This document shows, piece after piece, positions 19,368-29,732 of a stretch of DNA of 64,000 nt. This DNA is from Rhodobacteraceae bacterium UBA6197 (GTDB taxonomy: Bacteria; Pseudomonadota; Alphaproteobacteria; Rhodobacterales; Rhodobacteraceae). The DNA lies in contig DISZ01000001.1 in assembly GCA_002422085.1 (NCBI GenBank), forward strand, positions 124,001 through 188,000. Reading direction: 5' to 3'. Positions within the stretch are counted from its first letter, which is position 1, and each line of letters begins with the position of its first letter. The notes under the pieces are model-generated. The model ran no database searches. It was not told where the DNA came from and worked only from the letters and a program-made list of their open reading frames with translations. The translations under genes were made by a program, and so were the position numbers.

Positions 19368-21026
19368 TCAGCTCCGGTCGCGCCAGCGGTTCACGATTGG
19401 ATAGCGACGATCCAGCCAAAACGCGCGGGTGCTCAGCCGAGGCCCCGGCGCCGACTGGAACCGCTTCCACTCGGAAATATAGACAAGGTGCTCAATCCGG
19501 CTCACCACCGCGCGCTCGAACCCCGCAGCCACGACCTCGGCCACCGACTGGTCGCCCTCGATCAACCGCTCAAGGATCGCGTCCAGCACCTCATAGGGAG
19601 GCAGACTGTCCTGGTCTTTCTGGTCGGGGCGCAGTTCGGCCGAAGGCGGTTTGTCGATGATCCGTGGCGGAATCACCTCGCCGGCCGGCCCCTTCATCCA
19701 GGGCCGATGTTCGCGGTTGCGCCAGCGACATGTTTCAAAGACTCTGGTTTTATACATGTCCTTCAGCGGGTTATAACCGCCAGCCATATCGCCGTAGATC
19801 GTGCAGTAGCCAACCGCCACTTCGGACTTGTTGCCCGTGGTCAACAGCATCTCGCCAAATTTGTTGGATAGCGCCATCAGCATCAGACCGCGCAACCGCG
19901 ACTGGATGTTTTCTTCGGTCACATCGGGCCGGGTCCCCGCCAACAAAGGCGCCAGCGCCGCCTCGACCGCATCCCGCGCGCCCTCGATGCTGACCGTCTC
20001 CAGCCGGCACCCCAGCCGCCCCGCCGCATCGGCCGCATCGGCCAACGACGCCGCCGAGGTGAATTCCGACGGCAGCATCACACAGCGCACGTTTTCCGGC
20101 CCCAGCGCATCGGCAGCGATGGTCGCCACGATCGCGGAATCGATCCCCCCCGACAGCCCCAAAAGCACCTTCGAGAACCCTGATTTCGCCAGATAATCCC
20201 GCAAGCCCAGCACCATCGCGTGATAGTCCTGCTCCCACACGTCTGGCGGCACGTCACGACGACCGGGCAGCGCGTGCCAGCCATCTGGGCCATGCGCAAA
20301 ATCGACATGGCACACCACTTCGTCAAACGGCGGCAGTTGCACCGCCAGCGCGCCGTGCGGGTTCAAGACAAAACTTGCCCCGTCGAACACCTGATCGTCC
20401 TGCCCCCCGACGGCATTGAGATAAACCAGCGGCAGCCCGGTCTCGACCACCCGCGCGACAGTGACGTTCATCCGCAGGTCCAGCTTGTCGCGCCGATAGG
20501 GCGAGCCATTCGGCACCAGCAATATCTCGGCCCCGGTCTCGGCCAATGTCTCGGTCACGTCTTCATACCACGCGTCCTCGCAGACCGGCGTGCCGATACG
20601 CAGCGGACCAACCCGATATGGCCCTGAAATGGGGCCGGAATCGAACAGCCGCACCTCATCGAACACATCGTCATTGGGCAGGTGATGCTTGAGCATCCGC
20701 GCTTGCACCTGCCCCCCCGAAAGCACCCAGTAGGCGTTGTAGAGGCCGCTTTCATCGGCCCAGGGCCCCCCGATCCCCAGCGTGGGGCCATCGGCGCAGT
20801 CGGCCGCCAAGGCCATCATTGCGGCAATCGCCTCGTCGACGAAGGCCGGTTTCAGGATCAGGTCCTGAGTCTGATAGCCGGTCAGAAACATCTCGGGCAG
20901 CGCCACCATGTCGGCACCCGCCGCACGCCCCTCGGCCCATGCGACGCGCGCCTTGTCGGCATTGGCCGCCAGCGCACCCACCGTCGGGTTCAACTGCGCC
21001 AAGGTCAGGCGAAATCTCTCGGTCAT
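19368..21026 (-). CDS. nadE: NAD+ synthase, glutamine-hydrolysing
   Basis: Makes NAD from deamido-NAD, ATP and glutamine. The 552-aa protein has an N-terminal nitrilase-like glutaminase domain with Cys in TPVCEDAWYED near residue 150, Glu in ALPEMF near 45 and Lys in LKHHLPN near 114. The C-terminal synthetase domain has the pyrophosphatase loop LSGGIDSAI near residue 295. Both are complete, so the enzyme can use glutamine directly. It is monocistronic and converges on the PfkB gene. The downstream neighbour in transcription is the shared hairpin element. Confidence 0.95.
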   Translation of the reverse strand: MTERFRLTLAQLNPTVGALAANADKARVAWAEGRAAGADMVALPEMFLTGYQTQDLILKPAFVDEAIAAMMALAADCADGPTLGIGGPWADESGLYNAYWVLSGGQVQARMLKHHLPNDDVFDEVRLFDSGPISGPYRVGPLRIGTPVCEDAWYEDVTETLAETGAEILLVPNGSPYRRDKLDLRMNVTVARVVETGLPLVYLNAVGGQDDQVFDGASFVLNPHGALAVQLPPFDEVVCHVDFAHGPDGWHALPGRRDVPPDVWEQDYHAMVLGLRDYLAKSGFSKVLLGLSGGIDSAIVATIAADALGPENVRCVMLPSEFTSAASLADAADAAGRLGCRLETVSIEGARDAVEAALAPLLAGTRPDVTEENIQSRLRGLMLMALSNKFGEMLLTTGNKSEVAVGYCTIYGDMAGGYNPLKDMYKTRVFETCRWRNREHRPWMKGPAGEVIPPRIIDKPPSAELRPDQKDQDSLPPYEVLDAILERLIEGDQSVAEVVAAGFERAVVSRIEHLVYISEWKRFQSAPGPRLSTRAFWLDRRYPIVNRWRDRS

Positions 21027-21196
21027 CGCGCGTCTCCGTGGTTCCCGCGCTTCGGTTTATCAGAACAGCCGCCAAGGGAAAGCGCTGCTTGGCAAATTCC
21101 TGCCCGCCACCGGCCCGCCTTTGGCTTGTTTCTGCGTCCTTGCGCCATTAGTCTTTGACCTGCGCCGCTTGGCGCCGTTTCGGGGGATGAGTGACT

Positions 21197-22696
21197 ATGA
21201 CGCGCTGGCTTGGCAATGGCATCGGATTTGCGGTGGTTCTGACGGTGCTTGGCCTTGTACCGGCAACCGCACAAGAAGTGGTGACCAAACAATACGAAGA
21301 CGGCGGCCTTTACGAAGGCACTTTCAAGGACGGCAAGCAACACGGCCGTGGCACCTATCGCCTGCCTTCGGGCTATGAATATGAAGGCGACTGGGTGATG
21401 GGCGAAATCCTCGGTCAGGGGCGCGCCAAATTTCCGAACGGCTCGGTCTATGAAGGCCAATTCGCACGCGGCAAACCGAATGGCACCGGCAAGATCACGT
21501 TTTCCGATGGCGGCACCTATGAAGGCGCATGGGTGAACGGCGAGATCTCGGGCGAGGGCACCGCGCGCTATGCCAACGGCACAAGCTACACCGGCACCTT
21601 CAAGGGCGCGTTGCATGACGGCAAGGGTGTCATGGAAAGCGCCGACGGCTATCGCTATGAAGGCGACTGGCGCGGTGGCGTCAAACAGGGCAAGGGCAAG
21701 ATCACCTATCCCGACGGCGCGGTCTACGAAGGCGACATGCTGGCGGGCCAGCGCGCCGGACAGGGCACGCTGACCATGGCCGACGGGCTGACCTATACGG
21801 GTGCGTGGAAAGAGGGCCAGATGAACGGCATGGGCAAGCTGACCCAGGCCAATGGCGATCTTTATGAAGGCACGCTGGTCAACGGCAAGCGTGACGGCAC
21901 CGGCAAGGTCACCTATGCCAGTGGCGATACCTATGAGGGCGGCTTTCTCAACGACAAGCGCCACGGCAAGGGCGTGTTCAAGGGCACCGACGGTTATATC
22001 TATGATGGGGAGTGGGCCGAGGGCCGGATCGAGGGCATGGGTCGTGTCACCTACCCCGAGGGATCGGTCTATGAAGGTGCCTTGGCCAACGATCTGCCCG
22101 AAGGTCAGGGCAAGATCACCTATCCCGACGGCTCGACCTATGAGGGTGGCTGGGTTGCCGGCGTGATCGAGGGAAAAGGTATTGCACGCTACGCCAACGG
22201 GTTGGTCTACGAGGGCGACTTCGTCGGCGCGAAAAACCACGGCTCTGGCAAGATGACCTATCCTGACGGCTATATCTATGACGGCGGCTGGGCCGAGGGT
22301 CAGCGTCAGGGTCAAGGCACCGCCACCTATGCCGACGGCACCGTCTACGTTGGCGCCTTCAAGGCCGGCCAACGCGAGGGGCGCGGCAAGATCACCATGC
22401 CAGACGGATTCATCTACGAAGGCGACTGGAAAACAGGCGAAATCGACGGTCAGGGCATTGCCACCTACTCCAACGGCGACATCTATGAGGGCAGTTTCAA
22501 AAGCGGCAAGCGCCAAGGCAAAGGCACCATGCGCTACAATACAGGCGAGATCGCCACGGGCAGTTGGTCGGAAAACACCCTGACCGAGGAAACCGCGCCA
22601 GAAACCGCGCCGGCATCAGAAACCCAGACCGGCGCCGCCACACCGCCCGCGGGTGATGACGCCGTTGTTCCCGCGGCCGAACCCGCCGGAAACTGA
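21197..22696 (+). CDS. secreted MORN-repeat protein
   Basis: A 499-aa exported protein. Residues 1-26 form a signal peptide (MTRWLGNG, hydrophobic core, PATAQE). From about residue 38 there are some 18 or 19 MORN repeats of 23 residues each, with the pattern Y-EG-[FW]-x-x-G-x-x-x-G-x-G-x-x-x-[YF]-x-[DN]-G. The last 45 residues are Pro/Ala/Thr-rich and look disordered. MORN repeats bind lipids or proteins in other systems; here the role is unknown. A GTG two codons upstream is an alternative start (GGGGGA lies before it). It is divergent from nadE. The repeat DNA keeps an almost full-length open frame on the opposite strand, which is not a gene. Confidence 0.88.
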   Translation: MTRWLGNGIGFAVVLTVLGLVPATAQEVVTKQYEDGGLYEGTFKDGKQHGRGTYRLPSGYEYEGDWVMGEILGQGRAKFPNGSVYEGQFARGKPNGTGKITFSDGGTYEGAWVNGEISGEGTARYANGTSYTGTFKGALHDGKGVMESADGYRYEGDWRGGVKQGKGKITYPDGAVYEGDMLAGQRAGQGTLTMADGLTYTGAWKEGQMNGMGKLTQANGDLYEGTLVNGKRDGTGKVTYASGDTYEGGFLNDKRHGKGVFKGTDGYIYDGEWAEGRIEGMGRVTYPEGSVYEGALANDLPEGQGKITYPDGSTYEGGWVAGVIEGKGIARYANGLVYEGDFVGAKNHGSGKMTYPDGYIYDGGWAEGQRQGQGTATYADGTVYVGAFKAGQREGRGKITMPDGFIYEGDWKTGEIDGQGIATYSNGDIYEGSFKSGKRQGKGTMRYNTGEIATGSWSENTLTEETAPETAPASETQTGAATPPAGDDAVVPAAEPAGN

Positions 22697-23310
22697 ACCG
22701 CTCCGAGGTCTGGCGGGGTCTTGTCTCGCACCGCCGCCCAGTGCACCGCCGCCCAGTGCACCGCGACCCAGTGCACCGCGACCGGGCCGAACGCGGCGAT
22801 GACCTGTCCGCGCCACTTTGGCCCACGAATTCGCGCCCCGAGTCTTGGCCAATCGACGGCCATCAGGCACGCCCAGAGGCACCCCCGAGCCGTCAGCCCC
22901 CGTTGCATCGACCAATCGGATCGGCCGCCGCCAGGTTGCCCGCCAAGGTCCTTCGGGCCTGCGCGCAAAGGAGGGCTACCCCAGCCGCCCGCACGACCAT
23001 GTCGGTCACGGCAACAATATGACCGTTCCAGACCTTTGCGCCTCGGCGCAGCGCCAAGCCGCGAACGGCGTGGCTCAAGGCGCCCGCAGCGCCGCAAGAC
23101 GGCCTTTTTGAAACCCGTCGCTTGCCAAGGTAAACTGGCGTTCGCAGCAACGCCCGCACCGGATCGCAAGCGACCGCCGTCTGGGGGCCGGATCACGGTT
23201 CAGGCCCGCGCCGCCGCGCCCGGCGCATGGTGGTTTTGGCCTTCGCGCGCCGGGGCCCACAACTAGGCCGCACGCCCGCTTTTTTGGCTTTTCTTTTCCG
23301 TCTTCGACCC
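22697..23310. other. 614-bp intergenic stretch
   Basis: No protein-coding signal supported on either strand. It contains the 15-bp tandem repeat array at 22728-22789 and ends at the leuA promoter. Long frames on both strands are low-complexity Arg/Pro/Ala-rich and lack ribosome-binding sites. Confidence 0.6.
22728..22789. repeat. tandem 15-bp repeat array (about four units)
   Basis: Units gccgcccagtgcacc (22733 and 22748), gcgacccagtgcacc (22763) and a degenerate fourth, with a partial unit before. Related units occur at 61349 and, as a weaker match, at 6709. It lies downstream of the MORN gene. Confidence 0.9.
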
Positions 23311-23316
23311 TATAGT
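23311..23316 (+). promoter_or_regulatory. putative -10 box of the leuA leader transcript
   Basis: TATAGT lies eight bases before the leader-peptide ATG at 23324, so transcription would begin at or next to the start codon and the leader mRNA would be leaderless. No strong -35 match is seen upstream. Confidence 0.5.
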
Positions 23317-23323
23317 TGCCCCC

Positions 23324-23410
23324 ATGACACGGATCCAGCATATCCTTGCAGACTTGGACGCACCTCGCGCCCGGTCGAACCGTGCCCTGCTTCTTCTTAG
23401 CTGCCTCTGA
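23324..23410 (+). CDS. leucine leader peptide upstream of leuA
   Basis: A 28-codon open frame, MTRIQHILADLDAPRARSNR then ALLLLSCL and TGA. Four consecutive Leu codons (ctg ctt ctt ctt) are followed by a further ctc just before the stop. Three earlier Leu codons are spread through the frame. This is the arrangement expected of an attenuator leader that senses charged tRNA-Leu and controls leuA, whose ATG is at 23493. A short hairpin GCAC-TTGG-GTGC follows at 23415-23426. Translation of the peptide is inferred from its composition and position, not measured. Confidence 0.8.
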   Translation: MTRIQHILADLDAPRARSNRALLLLSCL

Positions 23411-23492
23411 GCGTGCACTTGGGTGCGACCGCTCGGAGGTGACCAGCGCCCTATCCCACAGCTACAGCTAAGGACAAAAGAGAGATTTCCTC
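23411..23492 (+). promoter_or_regulatory. leuA attenuator region
   Basis: Between the leader stop and leuA lie a GCAC/GTGC hairpin (23415-23426), a CGCT...AGCG pairing that could form an alternative stem (23430-23448), and AAGGAC before the leuA start. A strong terminator with a T-run is not obvious, so the mechanism could be translational or Rho-linked. The exact switch is not resolved. Confidence 0.5.
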
Positions 23493-25058
23493 ATGACTAT
23501 GACCGCCAAGGACCGAGTCCTGATTTTTGACACCACGCTGCGTGACGGGGAACAATCGCCCGGCGCCACCATGACCCATGACGAGAAGCTGGAAATTGCC
23601 ATGCTGCTTGACGACATGGGCGTGGACATCATCGAAGCGGGCTTTCCGATCGCCTCGGAAGGCGACTTCGAGGCCGTTTCCGCGATTGCCAAAGCCAGCA
23701 GGAATGCAGTGATCTGCGGGCTGGCGCGTGCCAACTACAAGGACATCGACCGCTGCTGGGAGGCCGTGAAACACGCCGCCCAGCCGCGCATCCATACCTT
23801 TATCGGCACCTCCCCCAGCCACCGCGACATCACCAAGCTGGATATGGACGAGATGGTCGTGCGCATCCACGAAACGGTGACCCATGCGCGCAACCTGTGC
23901 GACAACGTGCAGTGGTCGGCGATGGATGCGATCCGCACCGAGCGCGACTACCTGTGTCGCGTGGTCGAGGCCGCGATCGCGGCCGGGGCCAGCACGATCA
24001 ACATTCCCGATACCGTCGGTTACACCCTGCCCGACGAAAGCGCCGCGATCATCCGCATGCTGCTGGAAAAGGTGCCGGGCGCGGATGGCGTGATCTTTGC
24101 CACGCACTGCCACAACGATCTGGGCATGGCGACGGCGAACAGCCTTGCGGCGGTGTCGGCCGGGGCGCGGCAGATCGAATGCACGATCAACGGTCTGGGC
24201 GAACGCGCTGGCAACACCGCGCTTGAAGAGGTGGTGATGGCGCTGAAGGTGCGGCGCGATCTGATGCCGTTCACGACCAGAATCGACACCACCAAGATCA
24301 TGAACCTGTCGCGCCGGGTGTCTCAGGTGTCGGGTTTTCCGGTGCAGTTCAACAAGGCGATCGTCGGCAAGAACGCCTTTTTGCATGAAAGCGGCATCCA
24401 TCAGGATGGCGTGCTGAAAAACGTCGAGACCTTCGAGATCATGCGCCCGGCCGATATCGGCATCACCGAAACCAACATCGCGATGGGCAAGCATTCGGGC
24501 CGCGCGGCGCTGCGCTCCAAGCTGTCGGATCTGGGGTTTGATCTGGCCGACAACCAGCTCAACGACGTTTTCGTGCGCTTCAAGGCACTGGCCGACCGCA
24601 AGAAGGAGATCTACGACGAGGATCTGGTCGCCCTGATGGCCGACAGCGCGGCCAACACCGGTCAAGACTACCTGCAGGTGAAATGGCTGCGGGTGATCTG
24701 TGGCTCGGAAGGGCAGTCGGCAGAGCTGAAACTGCTGGTAGACGGCGTTGAACACGACGCCGACACCTCGGGCGACGGGCCGGTGGACGCCGCCTTTCGG
24801 GCGGTGGATCAGATCTACCCGCACAAGGCACGGCTGCAACTTTATCAGGTGCATGCCGTGACCGAAGGCACCGACGCGCAGGCCACGGTTTCGGTGCGGA
24901 TGGAGGAAGACGGCCGTATCGTCACCGGCTCGGCCGCCGACACCGACACGATCCTGGCCAGCGTCAAGGCCTATGTCGGCGCGCTGAACCGGCTTCGGGT
25001 GCGGCGCGAAAAGACCGCGCCAGATGCCGATATGAAATCGGTTTCTTTCAAGCTCTGA
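23493..25058 (+). CDS. leuA: 2-isopropylmalate synthase
   Basis: First committed enzyme of leucine synthesis: condenses acetyl-CoA with 2-oxoisovalerate. The 521-aa protein has the N-terminal TIM-barrel motif LIFDTTLRDGEQSPG, the metal-binding HCHNDLGMA near residue 205, and a C-terminal LeuA allosteric dimer domain from about residue 390, which mediates leucine feedback. It starts 82 bases after the leader-peptide stop. AAAAGAGAG precedes the ATG. The gene is single, with a perfect stem-loop after it. Confidence 0.96.
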   Translation: MTMTAKDRVLIFDTTLRDGEQSPGATMTHDEKLEIAMLLDDMGVDIIEAGFPIASEGDFEAVSAIAKASRNAVICGLARANYKDIDRCWEAVKHAAQPRIHTFIGTSPSHRDITKLDMDEMVVRIHETVTHARNLCDNVQWSAMDAIRTERDYLCRVVEAAIAAGASTINIPDTVGYTLPDESAAIIRMLLEKVPGADGVIFATHCHNDLGMATANSLAAVSAGARQIECTINGLGERAGNTALEEVVMALKVRRDLMPFTTRIDTTKIMNLSRRVSQVSGFPVQFNKAIVGKNAFLHESGIHQDGVLKNVETFEIMRPADIGITETNIAMGKHSGRAALRSKLSDLGFDLADNQLNDVFVRFKALADRKKEIYDEDLVALMADSAANTGQDYLQVKWLRVICGSEGQSAELKLLVDGVEHDADTSGDGPVDAAFRAVDQIYPHKARLQLYQVHAVTEGTDAQATVSVRMEEDGRIVTGSAADTDTILASVKAYVGALNRLRVRREKTAPDADMKSVSFKL

Positions 25059-25069
25059 GAAGGGTTATG

Positions 25070-25104
25070 TCTTTCCCGCCCGGAGACAGACCGGGCGGGA
25101 AAGA
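25070..25104 (+). terminator. stem-loop after leuA
   Basis: A perfect 14-bp inverted repeat (TCTTTCCCGCCCGG / CCGGGCGGGAAAGA) with a 7-base loop, 12 bases past the leuA stop. It is not followed by a T-run, so termination is inferred from position and stability. Confidence 0.7.
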
Positions 25105-25196
25105 TGTCACCAATGTGATCGCCGACCCGGCGGATTGCTGCCGGGCCAGCCTTCATTAGCACTTCCGCCACATCGCGCCGGGGCCTATATGGTTGA

Positions 25197-26303
<1,107 letters not shown>

Positions 26304-26333
26304 GCGCCCCTCGGCGCCTGATACGAGGCACCC

Positions 26334-27260
26334 TTGGCAAAAGACCGCGACGACACCGACTACGCAGGGCCCGTGCGCCGCATCCTGATCGCGATGCTGG
26401 TGCTGGTTCTGGCGTTCACCTTTCTGGCGTGGCGGATCGACAGCCCAAGGGTCGAACGCTTCCGCGCGGCTTTCATCGACCGTTTCGTGCCAACTTTTGA
26501 CTGGGCCATGGTGCCGGTGACCAAGGTCATGGGTATGGTCGAGGGGTTTCAGTCTTACGCGCGCATCTATGCCCAAAATCAGGAACTGCGGCGCGAATTG
26601 CAGCAGATGAAATCCTGGAAAGAGGCCGCCGTCCAACTGGAACAGCAAAACGCAAAGCTTCTGGCGCAAAATCAGGTGCGGCTGGACCCGAAGCTGACCT
26701 CGGTTTCCGGTGTGGTGCTGGCCGATAGCGGCAGCCCGTTTCGTCAATCGGTGCTGGTGAACGTCGGCTCGCGCGATGGTATCGTCGATGGCTGGGCGAC
26801 GATGGACGGGCTGGGGCTGGTGGGGCGGATCTCGGGGGTGGGGAATTCCACAAGCCGGGTTATCTTGTTGACCGACACCTCCAGCCGAGTGCCGGTCACC
26901 ATTCAGCCCTCGGGACAACGCGCCATTCTTGCGGGCGACAATTCGGCACTGCCGCCGATTGATTTTCTTGAACATCCCGAACAGGTGCGCCCCGGCGACC
27001 GGGTAATTTCGTCCGGCGATGGCGGAGTGTTCCCGGCAGGCCTGTTGGTGGGGCAGGTCTTGCAAGGCACCGACCGGCGCCTGCGGGTGCGCCTCTCGGC
27101 CGACTACGAACGGCTGGATTTTCTGCGCGTGCTGCGCAGCCACCCGGCAGAGCAGTTGCGCGACGCGGGCGTGCTGATTCCGCCCGCTCCGCCGCTGCCG
27201 GCATTGCCCGAGGGCGCCCCGATCCCCACCCCCAAGCCACCGGGGGCCAGCGATGGTTGA
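26334..27260 (+). CDS. mreC: rod-shape-determining protein MreC
   Basis: Bitopic elongasome protein of 308 aa: one membrane helix near residues 14-33 (ILIAMLVLVLAFTFLAW), a coiled-coil near residues 75-105 (LRRELQQMKSWKEAAVQLEQQ), then a periplasmic beta-barrel domain with LLTDTSSRVPV and a Pro-rich tail. It links MreB to PBP2 and RodA. The start is a TTG at 26334, 30 bases after mreB. No in-frame ATG gives a full N-terminus, so TTG is preferred. Its end overlaps mreD by eight bases. Confidence 0.95.
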   Translation: MAKDRDDTDYAGPVRRILIAMLVLVLAFTFLAWRIDSPRVERFRAAFIDRFVPTFDWAMVPVTKVMGMVEGFQSYARIYAQNQELRRELQQMKSWKEAAVQLEQQNAKLLAQNQVRLDPKLTSVSGVVLADSGSPFRQSVLVNVGSRDGIVDGWATMDGLGLVGRISGVGNSTSRVILLTDTSSRVPVTIQPSGQRAILAGDNSALPPIDFLEHPEQVRPGDRVISSGDGGVFPAGLLVGQVLQGTDRRLRVRLSADYERLDFLRVLRSHPAEQLRDAGVLIPPAPPLPALPEGAPIPTPKPPGASDG

Positions 27261-27792
27261 TCCGCTGACCACCAAGCGCCTGTCACACCGCGCGCTTTAT
27301 GTCGTGCTGGCTGCGGTGATCCTGTTCTTGCAGCTTTTGCCGCTGTCGAATGGCACCAGCCGCCTGCCCGGCCCCGATCTGACGTTGGCGCTGACTCTGG
27401 TCTGGGTGCTGCGCCGCCCCGACTATGTGCCCGCATTGCTGATCGTTGCGGTGTTCTTTCTGGAAGACCTGATGTTCCTGCGTCCGCCCGGTCTATGGGC
27501 GCTGATCGTGCTTTTGGCGACCGAGTTCCTGCGTTCGCGCGAAGAGTCGCTGCGCGAATTGCCCTTCGTGCTCGAGTGGCTGATTGTCGGCGCGCTGATG
27601 GCGGTGATGCTGTTGACCTACCGACTGGTTCTGGCGGTGGTGATGGTTCCGCAAGCGATGCTGGGGCAGGCACTGGCGCAGATGCTGGCCACGCTGGCCG
27701 TCTATCCGCTGGTGGCCATCGCCTCGCAATTGGCGTTCGGGCTGCGCCGCGCGGCGCCGGGTGAGGTTGATGCGCTGGGGCACCGACTATGA
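27253..27792 (+). CDS. mreD: rod-shape-determining protein MreD
   Basis: Small integral membrane protein of 179 aa with about five or six hydrophobic segments, beginning HRALYVVLAAVILFLQLLPL and ending in LRRAAPGEVDALGHRL. It is poorly conserved in sequence, so the call rests on length, topology and position between mreC and mrdA. It overlaps mreC by eight bases and mrdA by four, so the genes are translationally coupled. Confidence 0.93.
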   Translation: MVDPLTTKRLSHRALYVVLAAVILFLQLLPLSNGTSRLPGPDLTLALTLVWVLRRPDYVPALLIVAVFFLEDLMFLRPPGLWALIVLLATEFLRSREESLRELPFVLEWLIVGALMAVMLLTYRLVLAVVMVPQAMLGQALAQMLATLAVYPLVAIASQLAFGLRRAAPGEVDALGHRL

Positions 27793-29732
27793 GACGCTCT
27801 CCCAAAGACGCGTTGGAAAGCGCGCGCGGCATCACCCGGCGCGCGTTGATGCTGGGCGGCGCACAGGTGTCCTTTGCCGCCGTGCTGGCGCTACGGATGC
27901 GCCGGATGCAATTGGAGCAGGCGGATGAGTATCGCCTTCTGGCCGAGGGAAATTCAGTCAAGATCCGTCTGATTCCGCCTGCGCGCGGCCTGATCTACGA
28001 CCGCAATGGCGTGTTGCTTGCAGGAAACGAACAAAACTACCGTGTGACGATCACCCGCGAAGATGCCGGCAATGTCGACTCCGTGCTGACCGATCTGCGT
28101 CACCTGATCCCGATCTCTGACGACGATGCGGCCGCGCTTCTGGCCGAATTCAAACGTCGCAGCCCGACCACGCCGATCACCGTTGCCGATCGGCTTTCCT
28201 GGGAGGAATTTACCCGCGTCGCGGTCAACGCCCCCTCGCTGCCAGGCGTCACCCCCGAAGTCGGGCTTAGCCGCATCTACCCCCGCGCCGCCGATTTCGC
28301 CCATGTCCTGGGCTATGTCGGCCCGGTGTCGGACTATGACCTCAGCCTGATCGAAAACCCCGATCCGCTACTGGGAATTCCGAAATTCCAGCTGGGCAAG
28401 CTTGGGGTCGAGGCGAAGCTGGAGAACCGTTTGCGCGGCAAGGCCGGCACGCGCCGGGTCGAAGTCAACTCGACCGGGCGCGAGATGCGCGAATTGGGCC
28501 GCCAGGAAGGCACTCCGGGCGACAACCTGCAACTGACCATCGACTATCAGCTGCAAAACTACGCGCTGGCACGATTGGGCAACGAAAGCGCCGCCGTGGT
28601 GGTGATCGACGTGCAAACCGGCGATCTGCTGGCGATGAGCTCGGCGCCGTCGTTCGATTCCAACTTGTTTGTGCGCGGGATTTCCTCGGCCAATTACCGG
28701 ACCTTGACCGAAGACGACCACCGCCCTCTGGCCGACAAGACGGTGCAAGGGCTTTACCCTCCCGGATCGACCTACAAGATGGTCACAGCGCTGGCGGCGC
28801 TGGATGCCGGTATCATCTCGCCAGAAGATACCGTCCGCTGTCCCGGCTACGTCGAGCTGGGGGGGCGCAGGTTCCACTGCTGGAAGCACTCGGGGCACGG
28901 CCGTCTCAATCTGGTGCAAAGCCTCGAACAGTCTTGCGACGTGTTTTATTATGACGTCTCGCAGCGGATCGGGATCGACAAGATTTCCGAGATGGCGCAT
29001 CGGCTTGGCCTTGGCATCCGCCATGACCTGCCGATGTCGGCGGTTGCAGAAGGGCTGGCGCCAACCAAGGCGTGGAAGCAGGAACGCTATGGCAAGGACT
29101 GGGTCATCGGCGACACGCTCAACTCGGCGATCGGTCAGGGGTATGTGCTGTCCTCGCCGCTGCATCTGGCGGTGATGACGGCGCGTATAGCCTCGGGGAA
29201 GGCGATCACGCCGCGACTGGTGCGGTCGGTCAACGGGGTCGAGGTCGAAAGCCCCGAAATCCCCGATCTGGGCCTGAACCCGGCGCATCTGGCGGCCGTG
29301 CGGGCGGGGATGACCGCGGTCATCAATTCCGGACGCGGCACGGCCAACGGCAGCCGCATCGTCGCGGCCGATTGGCGGATGGCTGGCAAGACCGGAACCA
29401 GTCAGGTTCGCAACATCTCGGCGGCCGAACGGGCGCGCGGCGTCATTTCCAACAACGACCTGCCGTGGGAGCGGCGCGACCACGCGCTGTTTGTGGCCTT
29501 CGCCCCGGCCGAGGCACCGCGCTACGCGGTTTCGTTGATCGTTGAACATGGCGGTGGCGGGTCGGCCGCCGCGGCCCCGATCGCCCGCGATATCATGTTG
29601 TTCGCGCTGAACGGCGCGCTGCCCCCGCTAAGCGCCTACCCCGAAAGCCAACGTGGCCGGATCAAGTCGCAGCAAGACACGCTGGATCTTGTCGCCCCCG
29701 AAACAGCCTCCGGCGGAAAGACCCGCTCATGA
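27789..29732 (+). CDS. mrdA: penicillin-binding protein 2 (transpeptidase of the elongasome)
   Basis: Class B PBP of 647 aa. One N-terminal membrane helix (residues 19-36, MLGGAQVSFAAVLAL) precedes the dimerisation domain with RGLIYDRNG near residue 67. The transpeptidase domain has the SxxK box with catalytic Ser 327 (GSTYK), the second box SCD near residue 383, and KTGTS near 538. It crosslinks peptidoglycan in the lateral wall and is a beta-lactam target. It overlaps mreD and rodA by four bases each. The Thr/Ser-lined region is normal, and no resistance-type change is evident. Confidence 0.97.
   Translation: MRRSPKDALESARGITRRALMLGGAQVSFAAVLALRMRRMQLEQADEYRLLAEGNSVKIRLIPPARGLIYDRNGVLLAGNEQNYRVTITREDAGNVDSVLTDLRHLIPISDDDAAALLAEFKRRSPTTPITVADRLSWEEFTRVAVNAPSLPGVTPEVGLSRIYPRAADFAHVLGYVGPVSDYDLSLIENPDPLLGIPKFQLGKLGVEAKLENRLRGKAGTRRVEVNSTGREMRELGRQEGTPGDNLQLTIDYQLQNYALARLGNESAAVVVIDVQTGDLLAMSSAPSFDSNLFVRGISSANYRTLTEDDHRPLADKTVQGLYPPGSTYKMVTALAALDAGIISPEDTVRCPGYVELGGRRFHCWKHSGHGRLNLVQSLEQSCDVFYYDVSQRIGIDKISEMAHRLGLGIRHDLPMSAVAEGLAPTKAWKQERYGKDWVIGDTLNSAIGQGYVLSSPLHLAVMTARIASGKAITPRLVRSVNGVEVESPEIPDLGLNPAHLAAVRAGMTAVINSGRGTANGSRIVAADWRMAGKTGTSQVRNISAAERARGVISNNDLPWERRDHALFVAFAPAEAPRYAVSLIVEHGGGGSAAAAPIARDIMLFALNGALPPLSAYPESQRGRIKSQQDTLDLVAPETASGGKTRS

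Noticed and set aside
21023..22516. A 497-codon open frame on the minus strand opposite the MORN gene
   Set aside because: It mirrors the 69-bp repeat periodicity of the MORN gene, has no ribosome-binding site and no family motifs; it is a shadow of repeat DNA.
22721..23266. A 181-codon frame with AAQCTAAQCTATQC repeats
   Set aside because: The pentapeptide-like repeat is only the translation of the 15-bp DNA repeats; composition otherwise Arg/Pro-rich.
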